Positions 35,999 through 48,006 of a DNA stretch of 64,000 nucleotides are shown piece after piece (within the stretch, counting starts at the first letter, position 1; each line of letters starts with the position of its first letter). The DNA is from Onthophagus taurus. Lineage: Eukaryota; Arthropoda; Insecta; Coleoptera; Scarabaeidae. The notes below the pieces were generated by a model that was given only the letters and a program-made list of their open reading frames with translations, was not told where the DNA came from and did not search any database. A program made the translations under genes and the position numbers. The stretch spans positions 9,863,001 to 9,927,000 of the forward strand of contig NC_091972.1 of assembly GCF_036711975.1 (NCBI RefSeq), in the 5' to 3' direction.

Positions 35999-36465
35999 GT
36001 AGTATTTTGTATGTGGTGGTTAATTTTTAATGATATTCTTAACTCCAAGTAAAAAGTTTCCTATAAAAACGGAGTTTTAATGACTATTTTTATAAAAATG
36101 GGTCTGAACCTGACAGTACCGCATTGACAGAGGTTTGTTTCGGAGGTTAGTTCTTATGTCAACCACCAAATAAATTTAAAATCTTAAAATTAATTCAAGA
36201 ATTCTTATATTATTAATTATATTTCATGATATGGACTTATTATATACATATCTATGTACATGGAAGAAGTTGTAACTTTAAAGTTTTAGTTTATCTAGGA
36301 ATATTTTACTTAATCTAGTTACTTAATTATTTGACAGTTTATAACGTCGGACCTGTGAAAGCGTCCATTTTGACCAAAGCCGCAAACGAAGCTTCTGGTT
36401 CAGCGCTGACCAATTTCAAATAAACGTATTAAATTGGTTAACTCGACCGGAAAACCAATAAAATC
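35999..36465. promoter_or_regulatory. Divergent promoter interval of eIF2-alpha and RpS20
   Basis: The start codons of the two genes are only 546 bp apart on opposite strands, and the interval must hold both leaders and promoters. The segment 36330-36440 is more GC-balanced (acgtcggacctgtgaaagcg) and probably lies at the RpS20 start. Exact start sites were not determined. Confidence 0.5.
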
Positions 36466-36956
36466 ATGGTATGTTTAACCTTTTTGCTCATTTTAACAAT
36501 AAACTCAAACACTTTATAGTAAACATAACCAAAAAATACACCACGTGTTTTTACGCTTTTTATTAAAAAATTTCTATTAAAAATTAATTTTTTCAGGCTA
36601 CAATGAAAGATAACCCCGAAAAACCAACGCAAGATGCGTCCCCCATCCATCGTATCAGAATTACATTAACATCCCGCAATGTACGCTCATTAGAAAAGGT
36701 GTGTTATGACCTTATCAATGGGGCGAAGAAGCAAAAGTTGCGCGTTAAGGGACCAATTCGTATGCCAACCAAAACGTTACGTATCACCACTCGTAAAACA
36801 CCTTGTGGTGAAGGTTCTAAGACTTGGGACAGATTCCAAATGAGGATTCACAAACGTGTTATCGATCTTCATTCCCCATCTGAAATTGTTAAGCAAATTA
36901 CTTCTATTTCTATTGAACCTGGCGTAGAAGTTGAAGTAACCATTGCAGACCCTTAA
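36466..36956 (+). CDS. RpS20: 40S ribosomal protein S20 (uS10)
   Basis: Small-subunit ribosomal protein of the uS10 family, located in the 40S head. Two coding exons: 36466-36468 and 36597-36956 (363 nt, 120 aa). Exon 1 contributes only the ATG; the donor GTATGT follows at once, and exon 2 continues [12 protein letters not shown]. The family core is intact: [77 protein letters not shown]. Length matches the usual ~119 residues. An ATG-only first exon is a common layout for ribosomal protein genes. Confidence 0.97.
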
Positions 36957-37585
36957 ACTATGTTGATTATTTTAAGGTTTATATGTTTTCTTAATTAAAT
37001 ATTAAGAAGAAAAGTAAAATTTGTGGTTTTTTTTTGAGTTTATAACCTATCAGATTAAATATTGCCCTATATAAATATAATAATAGTATGTTAAAAGCAT
37101 TTTTGTATATTATTTATAATATAAACATTTTTGTAGGTTAACATGAAAATATTACAATGACATTTTATGTAGGTTGCTGATATATAGATTTCAACAAATG
37201 TTTAAATTTATTTTAAATTATTAAGGAACAATCTATTTTAATTCACCTCTTTAAAAGATTATTATTATTAAAAAGATTAAAAGTTGTTTTTTTAAAATCA
37301 TTTTTGTAGATATCTACATTATCAACCATTGTAAACCAAATTGCCTAACCTCAAAATGTCAATTTTGTTTGGATTGTGATTGATTGTTGTGTGGGGGTAC
37401 TTTCTTTAACAACTTTTCCTTATTTAAAGGAAAAAAAGTCGGACGGCAACGCTTCTATTAAAACCGTTGCCTCAAGGACACTTCTATAAATACTCTCTGT
37501 TAGTACTCCAAATTTTTTTATTAAAAGAAGATGTGTAGAATGTAGATTTTAATAATTTTAGGTAAGGAGAAAACTGAAAACGACT
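36957..37585. other. RpS20 3' side and G-beta-5 upstream region
   Basis: AT-rich, no gene recognised. A possible leader-exon acceptor (aattttag, ending 37560) lies 25 bp before the G-beta-5 ATG. Confidence 0.4.
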
Positions 37586-39233
37586 ATGTGTGATGCTGGT
37601 TTAAGAGTATCATCTAATGATACAATTGAATCTCTTACAAGAGAAGCTGAAATGCTTAAAATCCGCCTTGAAGATGAACGACAAAAATTAAATGATGTTA
37701 CTTGTAAAGTTTTTGTTATCTTAGTATTTTCTAAATAATTTTATTATTTTTTAGTATCTTCTGTCGCGGAACGATTAGAAATAATAAATTATATGAATAT
37801 CAAACCTAGACGTACCTTAAAAGGTCATCAAGCTAAAGTTCTTTGTTCTGATTGGTCACCAGATAAAAGACACATGGTGTCTTCATCTCAGGTATCTATA
37901 TCAACCACTTTTATGTTTATTTATTATGTTACTACAAAAATTTTTCACTTTTCATACGCCCTATTCATTCTTTTTTCATAAGCACCGCTTTAAAATTTGA
38001 TTTATTTGTTTTGATTTATTAGTTGCTTGTGGTGAGCCCATTTAGGTAAACATATAATGTTCTATAGGATGGCAAGATGATAATATGGGACGCTTTCACT
38101 ACTAACAAGGAGCATGCAGTCACTATGCTCACCACCTGGGTTATGGCGTGTGCTTATGCACCGTCTGGGAATTTGGTAGCATGCGGGTATATTTTGCACA
38201 TCATCCAAATATCATTCATTTAAAAAAAAACTAATAGAGAATTATTTTTATTCTTATTAGGGGGTTAGATAATAAAGTTACTGTATACCCATTGACTTTT
38301 GATGAGGATGTCACACAAAAAAAGAAAACAGTTGGGACTCATACAAGTTATATGAGTTGTTGTATTTTTCCCAATTCAGATCAACAGGTAGTTTAAAAAA
38401 TTATTGAAACTAAATTTACCAAATTTAAGTGTTATGTATGATCAAATAGATTTTAACTGGTAGTGGCGATGCTACCTGTGCACTTTGGGATGTTGAATCT
38501 GGTCAAATGTTACAAAGTTTCCACGGACATACCTCTGATGTCATGTCTATTGATTTAGCCCCATCAGAAACAGGAAATACTTTCGTTTCAGGCGTAAATA
38601 ATATATTTTATCCGATAATTATGTTCTATATTAAAATTAATTGTAGAGTTGTGATAAGTTAGTGTTAATTTGGGATATGCGTTCAGGACAGTGCGTCCAA
38701 TCTTTTGAAAGTCACGAATCCGATGTGAATAGCGTTAAATTCCATCCAAGTGGAGATGCTGTTGCGACCGGAAGTGATGACGCAACAGTAAATTTTTGAT
38801 CCAAATTATTTTCGTTATAAAATTTGATTTTTTAGTGTCGCCTTTTTGATTTGAGAGCAGATAAAGAAGTGGCTACGTATAGTAAAGATAGTATAATGTT
38901 TGGGGTAAATTCAGTCGATTTTTCTGTTTCAGGTAAAAAATAAAAAAAAATGATTTTATTTTATATTGTTAATTATATGTTTTATTAAATATTAAATAGG
39001 TCGATTATTATTCGCTGGTTATAATGATTACACTGTAAACGTTTGGGATACTTTAAAATGTGCCAGAGTTTGTTTATTGTATGGACATGAGAATAGAGTA
39101 TCTTGTTTGCAAGTGTCGCCTGATGGGACTGCTTTGTCAACAGGATCTTGGGATACCACATTGAGAGTATGATAAAAGAATATTTTTAGTTTTTAGATTG
39201 GTAAATTACAATTTGTTTTAGATTTGGGCATAA
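37586..39233 (+). CDS. Gbeta5: G protein beta-5 subunit (WD40)
   Basis: Beta-5-type G-protein subunit, which in animals pairs with R7 RGS proteins through their GGL domain rather than with ordinary gamma subunits. Nine coding exons: 37586-37703, 37755-37891, 38068-38186, 38261-38387, 38450-38593, 38647-38787, 38836-38932, 39000-39166, 39222-39233 (1062 nt, 353 aa). An N-terminal coiled-coil helix ([18 protein letters not shown]) precedes seven WD repeats. Beta-5-specific stretches are clear: [90 protein letters not shown]. The protein ends [13 protein letters not shown], the typical last repeat. Introns are all short (46-176 bp). Confidence 0.96.
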
Positions 39234-39850
39234 ATTATTAAACATAATTGAGTATTAATTAGATAATTTAAGAAAATTTTACTTAAATAGACTTAGCGCA
39301 AAATGTATTCGAAAAATAGAACTGAAAACAATGAAATCTATTTATTGTTTGAAAATTAAATAATAAGTAATTAAGAAAAAAGTAAAATGTAGCTGTGGAA
39401 AAAATCATCATGTCTAACTAAAGAATGAGAAAATATTATAGATAATAATGTAGAGTATTATAATAATATATATTGAAGTTAATGTATTATTTATTAAATG
39501 TTAAGATGTAAAGGCGTTAAGAAATAAATGTATGTACATTAATGAAATATAAAATGAAACTTTCGCATTTGAAATTGTTCTTGAAATCTGGCGTTCTCTC
39601 TGGCTCTCCATTCCTCACTTATTCCTCAAAGCCGACATAGACACACGCTTAATGGCAAATATTTGTGTTTGCACCGGTTCAGACCAACTACAGCAAATAC
39701 ATATTTATAATAACTGTCCTAAGATATATGTTAGGTTGGTTGCCTAAGAGAATTCTTTAAGCTAGAATTATTTTATAATTAAATTTTTTGTAATTCTAAA
39801 ATTGTAATACACATTATTTATTATTTTTGTTTAAAAATATGAGTCATATA
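39234..39850. other. Between G-beta-5 and Spt3
   Basis: Probable convergent 3' UTRs. It holds the left copy of the direct repeat that flanks Spt3 (39706-39824). Otherwise AT-rich, with nothing recognised. Confidence 0.5.
39706..39824. repeat. Left direct repeat flanking Spt3
   Basis: It shares with 40850-40975 the blocks gatatatgttaggttggttg, cctaa(g/a)agaattctttaa, tagaattatt and ttgtaatacacattatt, in the same orientation. About 120 bp, with scattered changes. Confidence 0.8.
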
Positions 39851-40726
39851 CTAAACAGCAATAATACAAATAGATTCAGTGTTTTTTCTTCCAAGACACA
39901 ACTTTCCAGCTTGAGGAGAAAAAATTCTTCGCATAACTTCTTTAATTTCATTAACACTAAAAGGTGGTTGTCCATTATAAACCCTACTATAATCAGGATT
40001 TAATCCAGTAAATCGATGTTCACCATTAAACATACTTCCTGTATAATATAACCCACTTAAATCCCCCAAAGGATCACCGGTTCTTCGATTATCTAATCTA
40101 GCTAAAAATGCAAAATCTGCAATTTGCGCCACGGTTTCATAAGCATAATAAGCTAAGACATCAAATGAGTTTGTTGTAAAATTAACTTCTTTTTTGGGAT
40201 CAATCCATTGACGAAGTTTTTCAAAGTTTCTAGTTTGGGACATTTCTTTGCTATTGAAAGAGGCACATCTCGCTTTTGCAAATTTTATATATTTTTGTTC
40301 ATCCAAAGCCAATGAAATTCTATCGGCTCTTAATTGCCTTTGATGTTTCACCTCATCAAACTCATTAGTATCCATTAACTCCCCAAACTCATCCATTTTC
40401 TCAATAAATGTTAGTAAAGGAGGTTTTGGCTTATCAGTTAAATCAACAACATCAGAATCTAAATGCTTCTTCATGTCTTTGTGTTGAAGATATTTCACAA
40501 ATCTTCGCATTTTTACTTTATTCTTTCGCATCAAAAACACCAAATGTTCACCTTTCAATGTATTATTTTCAGAATGTTTTAAACCTTCTTGAACTATTAA
40601 TCTTAATTGACTTAACACTATACTTTCAACTAATCGTACTGTTTCTGGATTTGGTGTGTGACTATCACCAAAACCAAACATCATCAATGATATTTCATTA
40701 TAATAGGATATCTTTTGCGAATCCAT
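39851..40726 (-). CDS. Spt3: Spt3, SAGA complex subunit
   Basis: Histone-fold transcription cofactor of the SAGA complex that helps deliver TBP to promoters. A single uninterrupted 291-codon frame on the minus strand. The N-terminal histone-fold pair is visible in EISLMMFGFGD, VRLVESIVLSQLRLIVQE, HLVFLMRKNKVKMRRFVKYL. It is followed by EVKHQRQLRADRISLALDEQ, the CASFNSKE / LRQWID block and VLAYYAYETVAQIADFAFLAR, all hallmarks of the SPT3/SUPT3H family. The C-terminal part (FNGEHRFTGLNPDYSRVYN) continues to a short basic end. Being intronless among intron-rich neighbours and bracketed by ~120-bp direct repeats, it could be a retrocopy or a relocated segment. A decayed partial copy lies at 45847-46350. 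Confidence 0.93.
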   Translation of the reverse strand: MDSQKISYYNEISLMMFGFGDSHTPNPETVRLVESIVLSQLRLIVQEGLKHSENNTLKGEHLVFLMRKNKVKMRRFVKYLQHKDMKKHLDSDVVDLTDKPKPPLLTFIEKMDEFGELMDTNEFDEVKHQRQLRADRISLALDEQKYIKFAKARCASFNSKEMSQTRNFEKLRQWIDPKKEVNFTTNSFDVLAYYAYETVAQIADFAFLARLDNRRTGDPLGDLSGLYYTGSMFNGEHRFTGLNPDYSRVYNGQPPFSVNEIKEVMRRIFSPQAGKLCLGRKNTESICIIAV

Positions 40727-40849
40727 TTCTAAACTATATTATAGGGATGTTCGATCGATTAATCAGAAAATTGAGGAACATTTATAACAACTTCTTTTTA
40801 TAATTTAAAAATTCCACTGTAAAAACGAAGCCCTTTTCATGAAGTTATG

Positions 40850-40975
40850 TTTATAACTGTCGTAAGATATATGTTAGGTTGGTTGCCTAAAAGAATTCTT
40901 TAAGGTAGAATTATTGAACGATTATAATTAAATTTTTAGCCATTTTAAAGTTGTAATACACATTATTTGTAATGA
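40850..40975. repeat. Right direct repeat flanking Spt3
   Basis: Same orientation and same blocks as 39706-39824. It begins 124 bp upstream of the Spt3 ATG (minus strand), so it overlaps the likely promoter. Confidence 0.8.
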
Positions 40976-41484
40976 TTAGCAATAAATAGCTTTAATAGTA
41001 GTCTAGAAATATTATTTGCGTTTAAAAAGTCTATTTCTTAAATAAAGTTGGTATTCGTTTCCAGTCTACCAACGTTGACATTAATTTCAAAAAGCTGTCA
41101 ATAATATTAAAGTGAAATTTAACCTAACTTCTTTTTTAATTAAAAAGGCTAATTCATATCAATAATTAGATAAAGATATATATATATATATAAACTTGTT
41201 GAAAATAATTGTAGAATTCATATCTAAATGATGAAATATTTCAAAAAGAAATGGTAAAGATAAGAAGATAAGTACTATACTAATTTAATAGTTTATTAAC
41301 ACACATAAGTCAATATTTGTATAAATTCTTAAACAATTGTGCTAATTGCGACTTAATAATGCGCATGTCACGTTAACGTCACTTCGTACAGATGTAGAAG
41401 TTACGTAAATATAGAACGAGAACGGGAGAGAAACTTTTATATCGTGGTCCGCAATTTTATCGAACGCCATTTTGTGATCGAAGT

Positions 41485-41490
41485 TCAGTC
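41485..41490 (+). promoter_or_regulatory. Possible basigin initiator element
   Basis: TCAGTC fits the arthropod initiator consensus TCAGTY. It lies 116 bp before the basigin ATG in a locally GC-richer stretch (41395-41600). Assigned by motif and position only. Confidence 0.3.
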
Positions 41491-41605
41491 ACGAAACATC
41501 TTTTCTTATCATTCGTCGCGAACATAAATTTTTACCACTAAATTACATGTTTCGTGCTGAATAACACCGATTGATTATACCGTTGTTTAGGTGGTTCTTA
41601 CAAGA

Positions 41606-44600
41606 ATGGAACTCATTTCTGTATCGTTAATTTTCAGTTGTCTCCTAAACATCGCTTTTTCTGGTGAGTATATTTTTGAAAAGAATGTATTTTAATCATT
41701 CTTATTGTATGATGAGATTGATGAGGAAGGTGGATGAAAGAATGAGTCATCAGCGTGTTATTGATACAAAAGAAATCTTTGTTGTGGAAAGTTTTAAAAT
41801 AAATAAAGAAAAAATCAATCATCTGACTAGTACTTTTAATTTAGTGTGAATTTGTTATAAATAATGTTATTTGTTTCAATAGTTTTGTTTATTTAAAGAT
41901 AAGGAAGCAATTATTGCCTTTTTTATTACTTATTACTTTGAAACAAATTGAAATAACATTTTTAATCAAGAATTTTGTGTTTAAAAAGAAATTTTTTAAT
42001 AATAAGTTTTTTTTTATGATGGACAAAGTAGGTTTATCTGGTTTAAAGTGGTTTGTAGTTATAAATAGATCTACAAGGAAACCTAAATCATTAATTTTTC
42101 TTGTAAAAAAAATATTTTCTTTATTCCCATTTTAATTTAGTTCTTATTACTTTTTTCCAGCTGATGTTAAAGTTGAAGTAATCGCTCCAGAGGAGATAGT
42201 AAAATACAACTTGACAAAAGATTTGGTTTTACAATGTAATGTGAAAAACGGAAATGCCACTGCTCTCCAATTTGTTTGGTAATTAATTTTTATAAGTCTT
42301 AATGTTTTAAAGTATATGTTTTATTTAAATGTTTAAATTTTTTATTAGTAACTAGAAAATTTTAAACTCTTAAGATGAAAGTGTGAATAACTAGGTGATA
42401 AGGTGTGATAAGAAGATGAATTGTACTGTAATCCTATTTAATGCAATTAAATGTATGAGTGGTTACTGTACTACAAATCATGATGATGCTGCTATCTTTA
42501 AAAAACACTCAAGATATTATGGTCTATTGTGATGTAAGAATGTTTATTAAGTGACATGTGGAGTCTTGAAACGAACAAAAAATATAGTTTTTGATTAATT
42601 TATATGTTTATTATGGTTTAATTTAAAACTAAAAAGTAAATTGTTATGGAAATTATTAAGATTATGGAAGATTTTCGCTCAAATAACATTTTATTTTGAT
42701 GTTAATTAAAATCGAATATTTCTAAAATTAAATTGTGATAAACTCAGATATTGGTCTTTAGGTTAAAGATGATTTACTTACAATTTCCCATGCATTTGTA
42801 CAATCTTTCCAGATAAATGTCGCAATTGTAATATGTTTTGGCATTGCAAAGTGCCCATATTTCCAGTACCAGTATTTGATGCTTCATAAGATTCTTGACA
42901 ATTTGCAGCAAACATATCAGATACTTCCCATATAAGTGCTAATATATCTGTTTTTTTTCTATCTTTCTGGGTTTCCATATTGTTAAATCTAATGAACCTC
43001 ACAATATCTTTTATATAGGGGGAGCATATGAAAATCATTCAACATTACCTGTCTAACTTCTAAATCATCAACTGCATGCTACTACCATGCTTTTTTAGAT
43101 CCGCTATCAACAGCTTGTTGTTAGCATAAGTGCTTTGCTAAGTGAGGTTAAAGGAAAAAATTAATGTTTTTTAAACTGTTCTATTTGGAAACATGAAACT
43201 TTTTGAAGTTATAAAGGGCCGTTTGAGGTTAGGTTATACCAAATTTGTAGTTTCAAAAGTGAACGATTCATTTTATATACATTTTATAAAGTTACCGATA
43301 TAAATTGATGTTTGCTGAAAGTTAGGTTAAAGAAAAAAATTGGTTTTTCCAGTTTTTGAGGTTATAAAGGGACGTTTGAGGTTATGTTGTACCAAATGTG
43401 TAGTTTCCAAAGTGAAACGTAACCTAACCATAATTGCAACCCCAATCACAAACCAAACCGTTATTTTATAAAGTTGCCGAATATAAATTGATGTTTGCTG
43501 AAAGTGAGGTTAAAAAAAATTGGTTTCTCCAGTTTTTGAGGTTATGAAGGGACGTTTGAGGTTAGGTTGTACCAAATTTGTAGTTTCCAAAGTGAAGGAT
43601 TCATGTTATATACATTTTATAAAGTTGCCAATATAAATTGATGTTTGCTGAAAATGAGGTTAAAGAAAAAAATGGTTTTCTCCAGTTTTTAAGGTTATAA
43701 AGGAACGTTTGAGGTTAGGTTGTAACAAATTTGTAGTTTTAAAAGAGAACCGTAATCCAACCCAAATCGCAACCCATTTTAAATTGCAACCCAACCTAAA
43801 TTATAACCCAAACCATAACTCAACCAAAATCGCAACCCAACCCAAACCGCAACTCAACCTAAACCGCAACCCAACCCAGATCGCAATCCAAACCGCTTTT
43901 TTATAAAGTTGCCGATATAAATTGATGTTTGCTTAAAGTGAGGTTAAAGAAATTTTTTTCTCCTGTTTTTAAGGTTAGGTTATACCAAATTTTAAACATT
44001 TATTACCGCTCCTTATTTATTTCCCCATTTTTCGTATTTAGTAATAATTAGCCATATTACCTTCCAAAATATTCAGTAACCTTACCCTTTCTTTTAGGAA
44101 AAAAGATGATAAAGACGTCGTAGATACATTAAAAGATCGTGCAACATATTCATCAAACGATAATAACGTAACATTAACAATTTCTAAAGCAACTGATGAC
44201 GACGCAGGAAACTATACTTGTATTAGCAAAGATGGCGATTCTGCAACAATTCGTGCAGCTAGTAAATATAAAAATCAATCCCATTCGACGTAAGCATTCT
44301 ATTTTTTTTTGTTTTTAGCCACAATTCAAGTCAATACCCCTGAAAATGTTAATGTAGTTGAAGGAGAAAAACTTCGAATTGTTTGTGCTGTTGTTGGAAA
44401 ACCTGTGCCAGAAATTTCTTGGAGTGTTGGTAATGTTTGCAATTAAAATGTATTAAAACCATGTTTTAATCTTAATAATTTAATTACAGGTGAAATTAAT
44501 TATTCCTCATCCTCCGGTCACGTTACATTATTACCTGATCCAGAAAAAAATATCACCAATGCTGTCTTGTTAATTGATAATGTCAATATTACTCATAAAG

Positions 44601-44915
44601 GCCCCTATAAATGTATTGGACGTTCGTTGATTACAAATGAAACTGTATTTGATGAGGCCATGGTTAGAGTTAAGGACAAATATGCCGCACTTTGGCCTTT
44701 CTTAGGAATTTGTTTAGAGGTCTTTGTTCTTTGCGCGATTATTCTTATCTATGAAAAGAAAAGGAATAAAACTGAATTAGAAGAAAGTGATACCGATCAA
44801 AGTCCCGATCAGTAAGTAAACAAAGCAAATTTTAAAAATATCTTTGTATATTTTTATTTATAGGAAAAACACACCAGATCATGGAAAGGATTCTAATTTA
44901 AGACATAGACAGTAA
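41606..44915 (+). CDS. Bsg: Basigin, two-Ig transmembrane glycoprotein
   Basis: Cell-surface immunoglobulin protein that chaperones monocarboxylate transporters and works with integrins in insects. Six coding exons: 41606-41663, 42161-42278, 44098-44261, 44319-44429, 44490-44811, 44864-44915 (825 nt, 274 aa). A signal peptide (MELISVSLIFSCLLNIAFS) is followed by two Ig domains: LVLQCNVK ... DAGNYTCIS and LRIVCAVVGKPVPEISWSV ... GPYKCIG. The transmembrane helix ALWPFLGICLEVFVLCAIIL keeps the intramembrane glutamate typical of basigin and is followed by IYEKKRNK. The cytoplasmic tail is short and acidic, ending HGKDSNLRHRQ. All joins keep frame. Intron 2 (1.8 kb) holds a piggyBac-like fragment and a tandem array. 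The last exon is short and downstream of a GTAAGT donor, so alternative tails are possible. Confidence 0.94.
42778..43038 (-). mobile_element. piggyBac-like transposase fragment
   Basis: The minus strand reads DIVRFIRFNNMETQKDRKKT then DILALIWEVSDMFAANCQES and YEAS. This follows the piggyBac block [38 protein letters not shown]. Only this block is recognisable; the expected catalytic region is absent. Relic inside basigin intron 2. Confidence 0.65.
43130..43995. repeat. Tandem array in basigin intron 2
   Basis: About five diverged units with a ~150-285 bp period, each containing gctgaaagtgaggttaaag, ccagtttttgaggttataaa, gggacgtttgaggttaggtt, accaaatttgtagtttc and ataaattgatgtttgc. Unit starts lie near 43137, 43314, 43498, 43647 and 43932. 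The fourth is expanded by a short internal run of aaccgcaacccaacccaa-type motifs (about 43750-43895). Non-coding. Confidence 0.8.
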
Positions 44916-45846
44916 ACAAAATCTAAAAATTTGGAAATAAAATAATATTAATACTAAATTTATGTTTAAAAAACCTTTCCATTAACGTAAATATACGTGT
45001 TTATTGTAGGGGCTGTTAATTAAATAACTATTATTGTTAACTGTTTTGCTTAGTGTGCTATGATACAAACCACAAGATTAAAAAATTCAAAAAAATTATT
45101 GTATATATGTGCAGAAATATTTTTGTTATGTAAATACATCTATTCTAAGTTTTTTAATTAAGGTAATTTATGATAATTTAATGGAAACAGTTCTAACTCT
45201 AAATGAACGTGAAATATTCATACTAAATTCATTTTAAGATAAATAGAATGTAAATTAAATTAACTAAATTAGCTGGTTAACCTATAAAATAAATGTTTAT
45301 ATAATATCTATTACGAGATTAAGTACTTAAGGGTACTAGTATTAAACAATCGTTTAGCGTTTCAATTAGGCACAAGTAATCGTTTATGTGTGATTTACAA
45401 ATTTAATATACCATTATTCCTGTTCATTTTTTGGTTTTAAACATTTGGAAATTAATAAAAACATTCTTTTTTTTCTATAAAATGAAAGATATTTTCTTGT
45501 AATAAATTTTATCCTTAATAATAAACACTTGGCCAAGATTTCAAACAAAAAATACTGCGCGTGTCAGGATCCGCTAAGAGAATCTGAAAAAGATGTTGGG
45601 TGTGCCCTATAACTCTTGACATAAATAAGTCTTGAAAAAAAGCAAGAGCTTACCAGAATAGTATGTAAAAACAATGTTTACTATAACTGCGACTCACCGA
45701 AAGTTATCGAAATTTGTTCCAGTTATTAAGAAAAGTAGCTACTAGCTGAATCATTATTTGAATGATATAGTCGCATTGTCTCACCCAGTAGTTCAATGTG
45801 GAAGAGAATATTACGAAAACATAAATAAATTTCTTTCACATAAAGA
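44916..45846. other. Basigin 3' UTR and intergenic DNA
   Basis: AT-rich, with no gene or clear repeat. It ends at the Spt3-derived pseudogene. Confidence 0.5.
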
Positions 45847-46350
45847 TATGAAGAACCTCCTTTACTAACTGTTATTGAGAAAATGGATGAGTTTGGGGAG
45901 CTAATGGCTATTAATGAGTTTGACGAGGTGAAGCATCAAAGGCAATTAAGAGCCGATAGAATTTCATAGGCTTTGGATGAACAAAAGTACTAATAAGCTG
46001 TTGACGTCTTAGCTTATATCTTAGATGATTATATTTATAGATATATGTATATCTATAAACAAGGCTTATATGTTTATGAATCTGTGGCGCAAACGCAGAT
46101 TTTGTGTTTTTTAGCTAGATTAGATAATCGAAGATCCAGTGATCCTTTGCGAGATTTAAGTGGGTTATATTATGCGGGTAGTATGTTTAATGGTGAACAT
46201 CGATTTACTGGATTAAATCCCGATTATAATAGGGTTTATAATGGACAACCACCTTTTAGTGTTAACGAAATTAAAGAAGTTATGCGAAAAAATTTTTCTC
46301 CTCAAGCGAAGAAAAAACATTGAATCTACGTGTATTATTGCTGTTTAGTA
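45847..46350 (+). pseudogene. Decayed partial copy of Spt3
   Basis: Plus-strand sequence matches the C-terminal half of Spt3 at 39851-40726: EKMDEFGELMA, NEFDEVKHQRQLRADRIS (followed by a stop), ALDEQKY, then after a gap ARLDNRRSSDPLRDLSGLYY, FNGEHRFTGLNPDYNRVYNG and PFSVNEIKEVMRKNFSPQA. The stretch covering the LRQWID block is missing and replaced by unrelated AT-rich DNA. Similarity runs past the parental stop codon (ttgctgtttagtat), so the duplicated segment included some 3' UTR. The first half of the gene is absent. It lies about 5 kb from the parent, in inverted orientation, and ends about 210 bp before the Rad51 ATG. Confidence 0.9.
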
Positions 46351-46558
46351 TGTTATTTATATCTCTAGCTATTTTATAATAAAATAAATAACGTTATTAC
46401 AGAAGAAAAATGACATTTTTAAATTAATTCGATTTTAAAGCATTATGTTGGCATTACTGTAAATTTGACAACTTAAATTAACACAAACGGTCGCGCGAAA
46501 AATATTTTCATTCAGATATATAAATAATAAAGAATTGCGTTTAAAAAAAAGAATCTCA

Positions 46559-47832
<1,274 letters not shown>

Positions 47833-48006
47833 ATTGTTTGTTCTTTAATTATCCTATGATTTTTTTAATTTAAGTGAAAATGTATTTTTTTGTAAGTTTT
47901 GTATAAAAATGTTAAGAGTTTATGTTCTTATTATTACCTAATTAATTTTTTTTAAGTAGGAATGAAAAAAATTTTGATAAAATTCCTTTTCTATTAGCAG
48001 GTTGAA

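Noticed and set aside
36438-36650. 70-codon minus-strand frame across the RpS20 start
   Set aside because: Overlaps the well-supported RpS20 exon 1 and intron in antisense.
40408-40803. 131-codon plus-strand frame
   Set aside because: Antisense of Spt3, which has strong family support on the other strand.
43750-43895. Interstitial telomere repeat (TTAGG)n
   Set aside because: The run has CCTAA-like words but no regular 5-bp period.
43130-43995. CRISPR-like array
   Set aside because: Units are long, diverged and lack the repeat/spacer pattern; the setting is a eukaryotic intron.
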